64,000 nucleotides of DNA from Paludibaculum fermentans (GCF_015277775.1 NZ_CP063849.1:3162001-3226000), one strand, 5' to 3'; positions 26,759 through 36,129 are shown, counted from the first letter of the stretch. Numbers and translations are program-made. The notes: generated by a model from the letters alone, not told the origin.

Positions 26759-27558
26759 ACGGAGTAATCCTCCCTGGGCATCACAAGTTGAAATCCGCCA
26801 ATCACCAGGGCCAGCAGCAGCACCGGCGTGGCGATCCAGGGTTGAGACCGCAGGTCTCCGCTTTGGAGCTCACGCAGGATTCCGCCCCAGGACGGCAGCG
26901 GCTCGGATACGCCCAGACCAAGCATTCCAAGTGTGGCCTCGGCCAGGATGAACAAGGGCACTGAGGTCCAGAACTGGGCAAGCAGGACCGGCATCACATT
27001 CGGCACCAGATGCCGGGAAACCAGCCGCCACGGTGTGCAGCCCGAGGCCCGCGCCTGCAGGATGAAGTCCGCCTCGCGCAGCCGGGTGACGGCGGCCCGC
27101 ACGACGCGCGCCGACGAGGGCCAGCCCAGCAGCCCCAGGATCAGAAAAGTGATGGCCATGGACGCCAGCGGAGACACGTTCAGCGGCAGGCAAGCGCGCA
27201 CCATCAGCAGCAGCAACAGCCAGGGCAGCGAAAGGAAGAGGTCCACCGCGCCCAGCACCAGGCGCTCGGTCCATCCGCCGGCCAGTCCGGCAATTCCGCC
27301 AATCAACGCGGCCAGGATGCACGACAGCAGCGCGGCGGCCGGAGCCAGTGCCAGCGAGACCCGGGTTCCGTAGAGCAGCCGAGCCAGGCGATCGCGTCCC
27401 AGCGAATCGGTGCCCAGAGGAGCCTGGCGCGACGGCGGTGAATCCGGATTCTCGCGCATCTGCGTGGCGTAATCGGCGGTCGTCCACAATCTAGGTAGCA
27501 GGGCCGATACGGCCACCAGGCCAAGCAGGAAGAGGGCCAGGATCCGTGCGGCCTTCAT
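26755..27558 (-). CDS. peptide-type ABC permease (DppC-like)
   Basis: About 267 residues. It starts MKAARILALFLLGLVAVSAL. The export-face motif PLGTDSLGRDRLARLLYGTRVSLALA and the EAA-loop QARASGCTPWRLVSRHLVPN are diagnostic of DppC/OppC permeases, five or six helices. The ATG at 27558 overlaps the stop of the upstream permease by four bases; frames extending further upstream are not coding. Forms a dimer with the DppB-like permease. Confidence 0.93.
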   Translation of the reverse strand: MKAARILALFLLGLVAVSALLPRLWTTADYATQMRENPDSPPSRQAPLGTDSLGRDRLARLLYGTRVSLALAPAAALLSCILAALIGGIAGLAGGWTERLVLGAVDLFLSLPWLLLLLMVRACLPLNVSPLASMAITFLILGLLGWPSSARVVRAAVTRLREADFILQARASGCTPWRLVSRHLVPNVMPVLLAQFWTSVPLFILAEATLGMLGLGVSEPLPSWGGILRELQSGDLRSQPWIATPVLLLALVIGGFQLVMPREDYSV

Positions 27559-28418
27559 TGCGCGGCCTCCATCGGACGGCGCGCAATCAACTCCGCGAAG
27601 GTCATGGCGGCCGTGGTCGCCAGCGCGATCAGCATGGTCAGGTTCAGCAGCAGCGGCAGGTCCCGGGCGGTGGCCGCCTGCCAGGCGAGCCGTCCCAACC
27701 CGGCCGCATCGCAGATCGCTTCGATGGGAATGATCGAGCCGATCGCCAGGCTCAACGACGTGGCCAGCAGCGCGAACAACTGCGGAGCGGCGCCGGTAAA
27801 TACATAGGCGGAGAGGATCCGCCACTCGCCGATGCCGCGCGCCCGGGCCATATCAATGCACGGAGCCCCGTAGGCCTGCGCCAGCACGTTGCGCGAATAG
27901 CGGAAGATGCGCGGCGTCAACACGAGCAGGAGCACGATCTCCACCGGAGCCCCGAACGTCAGGCACAGCAAAGCCAACACCCCGGCCGGCAGGCTCAGCA
28001 AAAAGCCCGCGAACAGAGCGGTGGCGGTATCAAGCACCCACGCTCGTCGAAAGGCAGCCACTGGGATCGCCAGTGCGAGCCCGAACAGCCACGCCCCGGC
28101 CAGGCCAGCGCCTACGCGTTTCAGCGTGGCTGCGGCATTGGACTTCAGGAGGCCCGCGATGGGCGCATTGTTCGCTTGGGACTTCCCCAAATCGCCATGC
28201 AACGCGCTCCAAAGATATCGGAAAAACCCATTGCCCAGGCTGTTCTCCGCCTCGCGCTGCGCCCGCATCGCCGCCAAAGTGGAGGCACTCAGGCGCGGAT
28301 CCAGCTCGCGCTCGTCCACCAACGCGCCCGGCGAAAACCTTACCAGGACGGCGGAGCCGAAAGCGGCCAGCAACACCAGAACCAGCATGCGCACAAGCTG
28401 TGTGCCAACTATCTTCAT
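27555..28418 (-). CDS. peptide-type ABC permease (DppB-like)
   Basis: 287 residues, first gene of the importer operon. The N-terminal helix is followed by the periplasmic region containing DERELDPRLSAST and FFRYLWSALHGDLGKS, then the membrane helices and the EAA loop MARARGIGEWRILSAYVF. It is shorter than the usual 310-340 residues because the large periplasmic loop is reduced. The permease pairs with DppC to form the channel. It diverges from the AAA activator gene, about 200 bases away. Confidence 0.9.
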   Translation of the reverse strand: MKIVGTQLVRMLVLVLLAAFGSAVLVRFSPGALVDERELDPRLSASTLAAMRAQREAENSLGNGFFRYLWSALHGDLGKSQANNAPIAGLLKSNAAATLKRVGAGLAGAWLFGLALAIPVAAFRRAWVLDTATALFAGFLLSLPAGVLALLCLTFGAPVEIVLLLVLTPRIFRYSRNVLAQAYGAPCIDMARARGIGEWRILSAYVFTGAAPQLFALLATSLSLAIGSIIPIEAICDAAGLGRLAWQAATARDLPLLLNLTMLIALATTAAMTFAELIARRPMEAAQ

Positions 28419-28615
28419 CTGAGCCTGATAGAGTCATCGGCGGTTGTGGGCGCCGTCTACACCCAGAGTGAGATGCCCTAGGGTAATCTCCTCATTTCGA
28501 CGGTCTTTTCCCGCCAACACCTAGTGCGATGCTCCTATGGCTGGTGAACCTCGATTTCTCAATACTTGACCATAGAGGAGAGATTCCCGCACGCAGTCAC
28601 GCGGTCTCAAATGCC

Positions 28616-29599
28616 ATGAACGTCGAATGCGACAGACGCGCGTACCTCGGCTTGGACGTTGTGTTCGCCAGCCCACGCATTCGCGCCCTGCTGAAACAGG
28701 CTGAGCAGGTGGCCGCCACCAACGCGGTTGTCCTCATCACGGGCGAAAGCGGCAGCGGCAAGGAAGTCATCGCCCGGGCCATCCACCACCACTCCCAGCG
28801 CAGGTCGAAGTCCTGGGTGGATATCAACTGTACGGCCCTGCCGGAGCACCTGGTGGAAAGCGAGCTCTTCGGCTACGAGCGCGGAGCCTTCAGTGGCGCC
28901 GAAGCCTCCAAGGCCGGCCTGTTTGAAATCGCCCACGAGGGCACTCTCTTCCTGGACGAAATCGGGGACCTCGACCCGCGTGTCCAGGTGAAACTGCTAC
29001 GGATCCTCGACGGCGCGCCCTACTACCGGCTCGGCGGCGTGAAGAAGGTGAATGTGGATGTCCGCCTCGTGACGGCAACCAACCAGGACCTGAAAGCCGC
29101 GGCCGGCCAGGGCCGGTTCCGCCTGGATCTCTACCACCGGCTCTCGCAGATCCGCCTCTCCGTCCCGCCCCTCCGGGAACGGCGCGAGGACATCCTCCCC
29201 CTGGCTGCGCATTTCATCCAGACGCAGAGAGCCGGCCTCGGCATCTCCCGCGGAGCAGCCCTTGCCCTGGAAGGCTACGAATGGCCGGGCAACATCCGCG
29301 AATTGCGCAACGTCATGATCCGCGCCGCCGTCTTCGCACAGGGCGGTGAGATCACCGTCGACGACCTCCCCGAGGAGTTTCAGCAGGACGGGTTCTCGGC
29401 GAGCCTGGTGAACCTGTCCATGCTGGGCGAGGCTGAGCGCGACGTGATCGCCCAGGTACTCGAGAAGACGGGCGGCCATCAGCAATTGGCGGCCAAGACC
29501 TTGGGCATCTCGCGCAGAACCTTGCAGCGCCGCATCAAGTCCTACGGGTTGTGCGTGGAACGCAACGCCTTGGTGAGGGTGGGCTCACATGCCGGCTGA
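28616..29599 (+). CDS. AAA+ sigma54-activator-like protein with Fis-type HTH
   Basis: About 327 residues. It has Walker A GESGSGKE, the sigma54-contact loop as GAFSGA (GYERGAFSGAEA), Walker B GTLFLDEIGDL, and the C-terminal Fis-type HTH ending in AKTLGISRRTLQRRIKSYG. No N-terminal receiver, GAF or PAS domain is present, so activity must be controlled by expression or a partner. GAFSGA (Ser for Thr) occurs in natural activators. The start is uncertain: ATG at 28611/28616 or further up at 28529, none with a strong ribosome site. It diverges from the importer operon; no sigma54 promoter was found there. Confidence 0.8.
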   Translation: MNVECDRRAYLGLDVVFASPRIRALLKQAEQVAATNAVVLITGESGSGKEVIARAIHHHSQRRSKSWVDINCTALPEHLVESELFGYERGAFSGAEASKAGLFEIAHEGTLFLDEIGDLDPRVQVKLLRILDGAPYYRLGGVKKVNVDVRLVTATNQDLKAAAGQGRFRLDLYHRLSQIRLSVPPLRERREDILPLAAHFIQTQRAGLGISRGAALALEGYEWPGNIRELRNVMIRAAVFAQGGEITVDDLPEEFQQDGFSASLVNLSMLGEAERDVIAQVLEKTGGHQQLAAKTLGISRRTLQRRIKSYGLCVERNALVRVGSHAG

Positions 29600-29858
29600 C
29601 ATCGCGAACCGCAGAAGTTCACCGCGCTTCCCGGCCTCCGGGCCAGTGGAGATCCTCTTTGAGGACCCGCTGCCCACCATAGTGGAAGCCCAACTGCAGG
29701 AGACCAGCGAGCAGGGCTTCCGCATCTCGCATGCGAGCCGGCAGGTAGTCCCCGGTCTGGAAGTCAGCCTGCGGCGGGACGGCGCCACACAACGCGCTCG
29801 CGTGATCTGGACCCACATCCTGGAAGGCCGGCTGGTCAGCGGCTGCCTGCTGCTCTAG
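29589..29858 (+). CDS. PilZ-domain protein
   Basis: 89 residues. It begins with the RRSSPRFPA motif (RxxxR) that binds cyclic di-GMP, then LQETSEQGFRISHASRQ and G.EVSL..DG....ARVIW, the PilZ barrel. It overlaps the activator gene by 11 bases, suggesting co-translation. Together with the HD-GYP enzyme upstream it places two c-di-GMP genes within 8 kb. Effector target unknown. Confidence 0.75.
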   Translation: MPADIANRRSSPRFPASGPVEILFEDPLPTIVEAQLQETSEQGFRISHASRQVVPGLEVSLRRDGATQRARVIWTHILEGRLVSGCLLL

Positions 29859-30004
29859 TTCGCTCTCCACTTCGCAATTGCCGGTGGAGCACCTATTCCA
29901 TACAATAAGATCTTCTGATGTGCAGGAGGCTACTGCTGTACCCCTTGGAACATTGACACTCCCAGGAGCCCGGCAGGGCCCACCATATCCGCAGGGAGTT
30001 GTCC

Positions 30005-32620
30005 ATGGAACCGAAGCAGCCGGATGAAGCGCGTGAATCGCGCGAGACCCCTACTGGATTTCCTAGGAGGAGCGCTCTGCAGGCCGCGGCAGCCCTCTTT
30101 TCCGCGTCCTTCCTGACTCCGCCAGCCGCAGCCGCGCCAACGGCCGTCGCGCCTCCAAAGCGGAATCAGGGCTTCGACGAAGACTGGCGCTTCCTGCGCG
30201 CCGATGCGCCCGGAGCCGAACAGCCCGCGTTCAACGACTCTGCCTGGCGGACACTGAGCCTTCCGCACGACTGGAGCGTGGAGGATCTTCCGCCGCGCCC
30301 AGCCCACGGCAATGGAGAAGGCGTCCTGTGGGGCACCGCCGGCTTACCCACACGCGTGGGACCGTTCGACACCGACCTCAGCGCCGGCGGCCGCGACACT
30401 GGCTGGTTCGTTGGCGGCACCGGCTGGTATCGCAAGCACTTTCGGGTCGACGCCTTGCCGCCTGGCGGCCAGGTCGAGATTGTCTTTGACGGCGTCTACA
30501 TGAACAGCGACGTCTGGCTGAATGGCCAGCTCCTCGGCAACCAGCCCTACGGCTACACCACCTTCGCCTACGACCTGACGCCGCACCTGAGCCGTAACGG
30601 CGCCAACATCCTCGCCGTGCGCGTTCGCAACGAAGGCCGCAACAGCCGTTGGTACTCCGGCTCGGGCATCTACCGCCACGTCTGGCTGAATACGACGGCA
30701 GGCGTCCGCATCCCCACCTGGAGCCTGTTCGTCACGACCCCCGAAGTCTCCCCGCAAAGGGCGGCGGTCAAGGTCTCAGCCTTTGTCGAGAACCGCACCA
30801 ACGCGGCCGTCGAAGCCTCTGTCCGCATTCAGCTACTCGATGGCAAGACCGTGGCGGCAACCCAGACCGTGACGCTCTCCGTCGCACCCGGCTCAACTGG
30901 CCTAGCCGAGCATACCTTCACACTCGACACTCCGAAGCTCTGGTCGTTGGCCACCCCGCACCTCTACCGCGCAGAGGCAACCCTCGTCGCAGCAGGCACC
31001 CCGGCGGATTCCGCCACCACCTCCTTCGGCATCCGGCGCATCGAGATCGACGCCGCCAACGGACTACGCCTCAACGGCGCATCGATCAAGCTCAAAGGCG
31101 GCTGCCTCCATCACGACAACGGCCTGCTGGGCGCCTGCGCCATCGATCGCGCGGAGGAGCGCCGCATCGAACTGATGAAGGCCAACGGCTTCAACGCCAT
31201 CCGCACCAGCCACAATCCGCCTTCGCCCGCCTTCCTCGACGCCTGCGACCGCCTGGGCATGCTGGTGCTGGACGAAGCCTTCGACCAGTGGGGCCGCCAG
31301 AAGAACCCGCAGGACTATCACCTTTACTTCGACAAGTGGTGGCAGCACGACCTCGACGCCATGATCCTGCGCGATCGCAACCACCCCTGCGTCTTCCTGT
31401 GGAGCATCGGCAACGAGATCCCCGAGCGCGCCGAACCCGCCGGCGTTGAGATTGCCAAGAGACTGGTGGAACGGATCCGCCGGCTCGATCCCACCCGGCT
31501 CGTGACCTCCGCCATCAGCGGCGCCTTTGCCGGCAGCGAAAGCCTGGATCCGGCCTTCGTGCATCTGGATGTCGGCGGGTACAACTACATGTGGGGCTTC
31601 TACGAGAAGGACCACGCGCGCCATCCCGAACGCATCATCCTGGGCACGGAGTCGTTCCCCCAGCATGCCTTCCAGAACTGGCAACTGGTCGAGAAACACC
31701 CCTATGTTCTGGGTGACTTCGTCTGGACCGGCATGGATCACCTGGGCGAGTCGTCCATCGGGAACGCCCAGCTTTCCTCGCCGGGACGCGGCGGCCCACC
31801 CGACCAGCGGCCGGCGCAACCCAGCGGACTCGGCAACATCTTCACCGGTTTGACCAGCTTCGGCAACATCAGCCTGCCCTTCCCCTGGTTCAACTGCTAC
31901 TGCGGCGACATCGACCTCATCGGGCAGCTCAAACCACAGGGCTACTACCGCCGCATCCTGTGGGGTCTCAGCAAGTTAGAAATGGCCGTGCAGCGGCCCG
32001 TGCCCGCCGGCCAGATCGAGAGCATCAGCGCCTGGGGCTGGTCGGACGAATTGCGCAGTTGGACGTGGCCTGGATCCGAAGGCAGAACCTTAAAGGTCCG
32101 CGTCTACACCACTGGTGACCAGGTGCGGCTGCTGCTCAACAGCGAAGAGATCGGCAGCAAACCCGTCTCCGCCGCCACCCAACTGACCGCGGAATTCGAT
32201 GTACCCTACCGCCCCGGTGTGCTCAAGGCCATCGCGTATCAAGCTGGCCAACCCATCTCGGAACTGGCGTTCCAGACCACTGGCAAGCCGGCCAGGGTCA
32301 AACTCACAGCCGACCGGCTGGAGATCCGGCGGGATCGCAACGACCTGTCGTTTGTCACCGTCGAAATCGTGGACGCCGCCGGCCTCCGCGTTCCGGACAC
32401 GGTGATTCCCGTTGCCTTCACGGTGAACGGCGCTGGGGAACTGGCCGCCGCCGGCTCAGCCAATCCCAAGGACCCGTTCAGTTTCCGCAAGCCGCGCCCG
32501 AAGACCTTCCATGGCCAATGCCTGGCGATTCTGCGGTCCAAGGGAGTCGCCGGCACGCTGCAGCTCGAGGCCCAAGCCGAAGGCTTGGCCGCGGGGGCCA
32601 TCTCAATCCGAGTGGTCTAG
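30005..32620 (+). CDS. Tat-exported glycoside hydrolase family 2 (beta-galactosidase/beta-mannosidase type)
   Basis: 871 residues. A twin-arginine signal (FPRRSALQAAAALFSASFL) is followed by the GH2 jelly-roll (WRTLSLPHDWSVEDL, VWLNGQLLG), the Ig-like domain, and the TIM barrel with acid/base Glu in WSIGNEIPER and nucleophile Glu in ILGTESFPQ. GGGAG six bases before ATG 30005 decides the start over TTG 29999. GH2 enzymes release terminal galactose, mannose, glucuronate or related sugars; substrate not decidable. It stands alone, convergent with the ECF gene (ends overlap 18 bases). Confidence 0.93.
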   Translation: MEPKQPDEARESRETPTGFPRRSALQAAAALFSASFLTPPAAAAPTAVAPPKRNQGFDEDWRFLRADAPGAEQPAFNDSAWRTLSLPHDWSVEDLPPRPAHGNGEGVLWGTAGLPTRVGPFDTDLSAGGRDTGWFVGGTGWYRKHFRVDALPPGGQVEIVFDGVYMNSDVWLNGQLLGNQPYGYTTFAYDLTPHLSRNGANILAVRVRNEGRNSRWYSGSGIYRHVWLNTTAGVRIPTWSLFVTTPEVSPQRAAVKVSAFVENRTNAAVEASVRIQLLDGKTVAATQTVTLSVAPGSTGLAEHTFTLDTPKLWSLATPHLYRAEATLVAAGTPADSATTSFGIRRIEIDAANGLRLNGASIKLKGGCLHHDNGLLGACAIDRAEERRIELMKANGFNAIRTSHNPPSPAFLDACDRLGMLVLDEAFDQWGRQKNPQDYHLYFDKWWQHDLDAMILRDRNHPCVFLWSIGNEIPERAEPAGVEIAKRLVERIRRLDPTRLVTSAISGAFAGSESLDPAFVHLDVGGYNYMWGFYEKDHARHPERIILGTESFPQHAFQNWQLVEKHPYVLGDFVWTGMDHLGESSIGNAQLSSPGRGGPPDQRPAQPSGLGNIFTGLTSFGNISLPFPWFNCYCGDIDLIGQLKPQGYYRRILWGLSKLEMAVQRPVPAGQIESISAWGWSDELRSWTWPGSEGRTLKVRVYTTGDQVRLLLNSEEIGSKPVSAATQLTAEFDVPYRPGVLKAIAYQAGQPISELAFQTTGKPARVKLTADRLEIRRDRNDLSFVTVEIVDAAGLRVPDTVIPVAFTVNGAGELAAAGSANPKDPFSFRKPRPKTFHGQCLAILRSKGVAGTLQLEAQAEGLAAGAISIRVV

Positions 32621-33910
32621 CCGCGGGAGTCTCCGCATCGCGGGGCCCGGGTCGCGCGCCGCTACTGCATCCCTCAACCGCGCCGCCCGGGTCAGCAGGT
32701 AGTTTCGCTCCGGCTGGCTCGTGGTTCGACCCGCGGCGAGCAGATACTCCTCGATGGCGCCGGGACCCTCCCCAGCCGTCTCCAGCAGGTGCGCGCGAAC
32801 GGCATGCAAACGGTGGTGCCCCGCCAACCGGCCGCCCTGGTCCAAGGCCCCGACCAGCGCAAGTCCCCTGGCCGTCCCGTGCACCATGGCCACGGCAACC
32901 GCGTAGTTGAGCTCGACCATCGGATTGTCGGACATTCGCCGCAGCACTTCGTACAGCGCCAGGATTTGCGGCCAGTCGGTATCCTCCACGCGCACCGCTT
33001 CGTCGTGCACCGCGGCCACGGCCGCCTGCAGTTGATAGGGACCCACGGCTCCCTTGGGCAAGGCCGTGCTAATAAGGCGGACGCCCTCCACAATGCGGCC
33101 CTGGTCCCACAAGCTCCGATCCTGCTCCGCCAGCGGGATCAACTCCCCGTTCGGGCCCGTGCGAGCTGCCCGCCGCGCATCCGTCAGCAGCATCAGCGCC
33201 AGCAGCCCCAGCACTTCCGCATTCTCGGGCAGCAGCGAATGCACCGCCCGTGTGAGCCGGATCGCCTCCAGAGAGAGTTCGCACCGCTGCAACTCGAGCC
33301 CATCACTGCTGGTGTAGCCCTCATTGAAGATGAGGTAAAGCACATGCAGCGCGCTCCGCAGCCGTTCTGCCCGCTCCTGCTGGGTCGGCAGGCGAAAGGG
33401 GACGCCGGACGACCGGATGCTCTGTTTTGCGCGGCTGATGCGCTGGGCCATGGTCGCCTCCGGCACCAGGAAGGCGCGCGCGATCTCCGCGGTAGTGAGG
33501 CCGCCCACGGCGCGCAGGGTCAACGCAATCGCCGAGGAGGGCGTCAAAGCGGGATGGCAGCACATGAACAGCAGGATCAGCGTGTCATCCTGCATCGAAT
33601 CGGGTTCGAAATCCGGAGCAGGCGCCAGATACCCGTAGTGCATGGCCGCATCGGTCTCGCGCCGCCTGCGAGCCGATTCGCTGCGCTGGTGGTCGGTCAT
33701 GCGCCGTGCGGCCACCTGGATCAGCCAGGCGCGCGGATTCTCCGGCACCCCATCCCGGGGCCACTGCACCACCGCCGCAATGAGCGCCTCCTGCACCGCG
33801 TCTTCGGCGGCGGCGAAGTCGCGGAAGCGGCGGATGACAGCACCCAGTACCTGCGGCGCGAGTTCGCGCAGCATAGGCTCGGCGCCGTCATCCCAACTGC
33901 CGGCCATCAC
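32603..33910 (-). CDS. ECF sigma factor with C-terminal TPR-like extension (ECF42 type)
   Basis: 435 residues, twice the normal ECF size. The N-terminal sigma2/sigma4 part is clear (RFRDFAAAEDAVQEALIAAVVQW; LTTAEIARAFLVPEATMAQRISRAKQSI). The large C-terminal part (NEGYTSSDG, EVLGLLALMLLTDAR, LYEVLRRMSDNPMVELN) is the extension seen in the ECF42 group. In that group regulation is thought to act through the C-terminal extension instead of an anti-sigma factor. Its start overlaps the YCII gene stop by four bases. No anti-sigma gene is nearby. Confidence 0.85.
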   Translation of the reverse strand: MMAGSWDDGAEPMLRELAPQVLGAVIRRFRDFAAAEDAVQEALIAAVVQWPRDGVPENPRAWLIQVAARRMTDHQRSESARRRRETDAAMHYGYLAPAPDFEPDSMQDDTLILLFMCCHPALTPSSAIALTLRAVGGLTTAEIARAFLVPEATMAQRISRAKQSIRSSGVPFRLPTQQERAERLRSALHVLYLIFNEGYTSSDGLELQRCELSLEAIRLTRAVHSLLPENAEVLGLLALMLLTDARRAARTGPNGELIPLAEQDRSLWDQGRIVEGVRLISTALPKGAVGPYQLQAAVAAVHDEAVRVEDTDWPQILALYEVLRRMSDNPMVELNYAVAVAMVHGTARGLALVGALDQGGRLAGHHRLHAVRAHLLETAGEGPGAIEEYLLAAGRTTSQPERNYLLTRAARLRDAVAARDPGPAMRRLPRLDHSD

Positions 33911-34308
33911 ACAAATTCTTCAGGCGGGCCGCTCATCACCTGCCGCACTTCGATGGGCATGTTCAAGGGAATCCCACCCGGCCCGGGCGCCGCTGATGCG
34001 CGGGCCGCGATGGCATACGCCTGCCCGGTCGTCTCCACATCGACAATCCAGTAGCCGGCCAGGAACTCCTTCGACTCCGGGAACACGCCGTCCGTAACCG
34101 GTGCGCCATCCTGCCCGGCGCGCACGATGACGGCCTGCTCCGGGCCCGCCAGCCCTTCGGCCGAGACGAGGTTTCCTGATGCGCGCAGTTCCCGGTTCAG
34201 GTTCATCATGAAGCCGATATGCGCCTGGATGTCCTCGTGGGGCCAGGAGGTGATGGGATCGGCCTTCATGTTGTCCTTGCTCATCATCATCATGAGTATG
34301 TATTTCAT
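33907..34308 (-). CDS. YCII/DGPF-family protein paired with the ECF factor
   Basis: 133 residues starting MKYILMMMMSKDNMKADPI, with the variant DGPF region VTDGVFPESKEFLAGYWIVDV. YCII-related proteins of this kind are the usual neighbours of ECF42 sigma factors. The gene is upstream of the sigma gene with a four-base ATGA overlap, so the pair is translationally coupled. The function of DGPF proteins in signalling is unknown. A second, unpaired YCII protein is at 62390-62776. Confidence 0.85.
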   Translation of the reverse strand: MKYILMMMMSKDNMKADPITSWPHEDIQAHIGFMMNLNRELRASGNLVSAEGLAGPEQAVIVRAGQDGAPVTDGVFPESKEFLAGYWIVDVETTGQAYAIAARASAAPGPGGIPLNMPIEVRQVMSGPPEEFV

Positions 34309-34491
34309 GTTGTGCTTCCGCTCCTCTCGATTCTCGCACTCAGTTGTGCGGATTCATTCGTAAGTCGGAGCGGGTTGCGGCTTCTCGACATCTCCACGAA
34401 AAAAAGTCGGGAATCCGGCGCGTGTAGCTGCAGGCAAACCACAGGCGTGCGCTCTCTCAGGAACAGGCAGTGCACCGGATTGGAGGGACGC

Positions 34492-34701
34492 TCAGCGCTG
34501 GATGCTCACCGCGCTGTCCTCGAGTTCATAGCCCTCGTCCTGGGCCGTCTGGTGGGCCAGCGATCGCAGCGCCGTTTCATCGGCATCATGCCCGGTGCCC
34601 TTGCAGGTCCGCCGGACCGCTTCTGCTCCTACATGGATCCGAACAACCCAGACACTCTTGCTGGCATCCCAGAACACCTCGGCGGCATTTGCTCGTACCA
34701 T
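34492..34701 (-). CDS. small hypothetical protein, about 69 residues
   Basis: Begins MVRANAAEVFWDASKSVWVVRIHVGAEAVRRTC and ends ELEDSAVSIQR. Composition is balanced and the acidic C-terminus looks like a folded protein. ATG at 34701 chosen; ATG at 34737 is an alternative. Not recognised. It lies in the otherwise empty 520-base gap between the YCII gene and the GH130-like gene, and is probably real because its codon use matches its neighbours, but this was judged by eye. Confidence 0.45.
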   Translation of the reverse strand: MVRANAAEVFWDASKSVWVVRIHVGAEAVRRTCKGTGHDADETALRSLAHQTAQDEGYELEDSAVSIQR

Positions 34702-34827
34702 GTTCAAAACAGTAACCCCGCCCGGCGCCGGATTCAAGCGAAATCCCGCCGGATTGGCTCTGCCCTGCCCCGCTGAGCGAGCAGCCGTGATTCAATCGAG
34801 GGAGGCACGGCGCCCCGGCTGAACCTG

Positions 34828-35931
34828 ATGCACCAAAACACCTTCCGTCCCCTGAAGTACGGCCTCCCCCTCGTAGCGGCCGCGCTCCTGCTGTCCGCGG
34901 ACACCAGCACCTGGCAATTCGGCCAGTTCCGCCGCCCCGCGAACGCCAATCCGGTCATCTCGCCGCGCAAGGATTCGACGTTCCTTTGCCCCATGCGCAA
35001 GGAAACCGTGCATTGGGAAGCGCTCCACACCTTCAATCCGGCCGCCATCGTGCGCAACGGTAAGGTCTTTGTTCTCTATCGCGCCGAGGACGATTCCGGC
35101 GAAATGAAGATCGGCATGCACACCTCCCGCCTCGGCCTGGCCGAGAGCGACGACGGGCTCCATTTCAAACGCTGGCCGGATCCGGTCTTCTTCCCCGCAG
35201 AAGACGGGGAGAAGGAGCGCGAATGGGACGGCGGCGTCGAGGATCCGCGGATCGTCGAAGCCGGGGACGGACGCTACGTCCTTACTTACACCCAGTGGAA
35301 CCACAAGAAGACGGCAGCCGCCATCGCCACCTCCACCGACCTCGTTCACTGGACCAAGCACGGCCCCGCGCTCGGCAGTGAAATGTCCTACAAATCCGCC
35401 GGCATCGTCACCAGCCTCACCGGCGGCCGGCTGATCGCGAAGAAAGTCAACGGCAAGTATTGGATGTACTGGGGCGAAGGCACCGTTCGCCTCGCCACTT
35501 CAGACGACCTTGTGCACTGGACTCCGCTGGCCGGACCGGATGGCCAACCGCTGGCGGTCCTGGCCAAACGCGAAGGCCGCTTCGATAGTTCGTTCCCCGA
35601 GGTGGGGCCGCCGCCCATCTGGACGCCCAGGGGCATCGTGGTCCTCTACAACGGCAAAAATGCGCCCGAGGGAGGCAGCCCCAGTCTGGCACCGGAGACT
35701 TACGCGGTAGGCGAGGCCCTGTTCGCCCTGGACGATCCATCAAAACTATTGGAACGGCTGGACGATCCGATCTTCAAACCGGAACTGGCCTTCGAGCGCA
35801 GCGGGCAGTACGCCGCGGGCACCACCTTCGCCGAGGGCCTGGTCTACTTCAAAAAGAAGTGGTTCCTATACTATGGATGCGCCGATTCGCTGGTCGGCGT
35901 AGCCGTGGCCGGCCGTGGACCAAACCACTAA
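34828..35931 (+). CDS. secreted glycosidase-like protein (GH130/GH43 beta-propeller)
   Basis: 367 residues. An N-terminal hydrophobic stretch (LPLVAAALLLSADTS) suggests export. The five-bladed propeller pattern is visible: FNPAAIVRNGKVFVLYRAEDD, LGLAESDDGLHF, GGVEDPRIVEAGDGRYVLTYTQW, TSTDLVHWTKHGP, and YYGCADSLVGVAVA at the end. The VEDPRIV site matches GH130 mannoside phosphorylases/hydrolases. An extracellular location points to a hydrolase or a binding role instead of phosphorolysis. Substrate unknown. Confidence 0.8.
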   Translation: MHQNTFRPLKYGLPLVAAALLLSADTSTWQFGQFRRPANANPVISPRKDSTFLCPMRKETVHWEALHTFNPAAIVRNGKVFVLYRAEDDSGEMKIGMHTSRLGLAESDDGLHFKRWPDPVFFPAEDGEKEREWDGGVEDPRIVEAGDGRYVLTYTQWNHKKTAAAIATSTDLVHWTKHGPALGSEMSYKSAGIVTSLTGGRLIAKKVNGKYWMYWGEGTVRLATSDDLVHWTPLAGPDGQPLAVLAKREGRFDSSFPEVGPPPIWTPRGIVVLYNGKNAPEGGSPSLAPETYAVGEALFALDDPSKLLERLDDPIFKPELAFERSGQYAAGTTFAEGLVYFKKKWFLYYGCADSLVGVAVAGRGPNH

Positions 35932-36026
35932 GTGTCAGCGTTCTCAGACGCCCCCCGGCTGACATGAAAATAGTTCAACTTATTCGCAACAGATCGGCAG
36001 AGCCGTGATATGCTTAAAAGTGAAGT

Positions 36027-36055
36027 TTGACAGTCTGGCTGATTTAGGCATATTT
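36027..36055 (+). promoter_or_regulatory. sigma70-like promoter of the RRM gene
   Basis: TTGACA at 36027-36032 and ATATTT at 36050-36055 are separated by 17 bases. The predicted transcript starts near 36062, leaving a leader of about 68 bases before the RRM gene. The -35 is a perfect match; the -10 is weak. Confidence 0.5.
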
Positions 36056-36129
36056 CGCAACGTCCGGTTCATCCGCCTTTCCGATCCTGCCCCGATTCGC
36101 TGTCCTGCCAGTTCAGCAAGGAAAATCAA

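Noticed and set aside
28419-28530. Sigma54 promoter for the peptide importer
   Set aside because: A GG-rich -24-like box near 28515 lacks the GC of a -12 box at the right distance.
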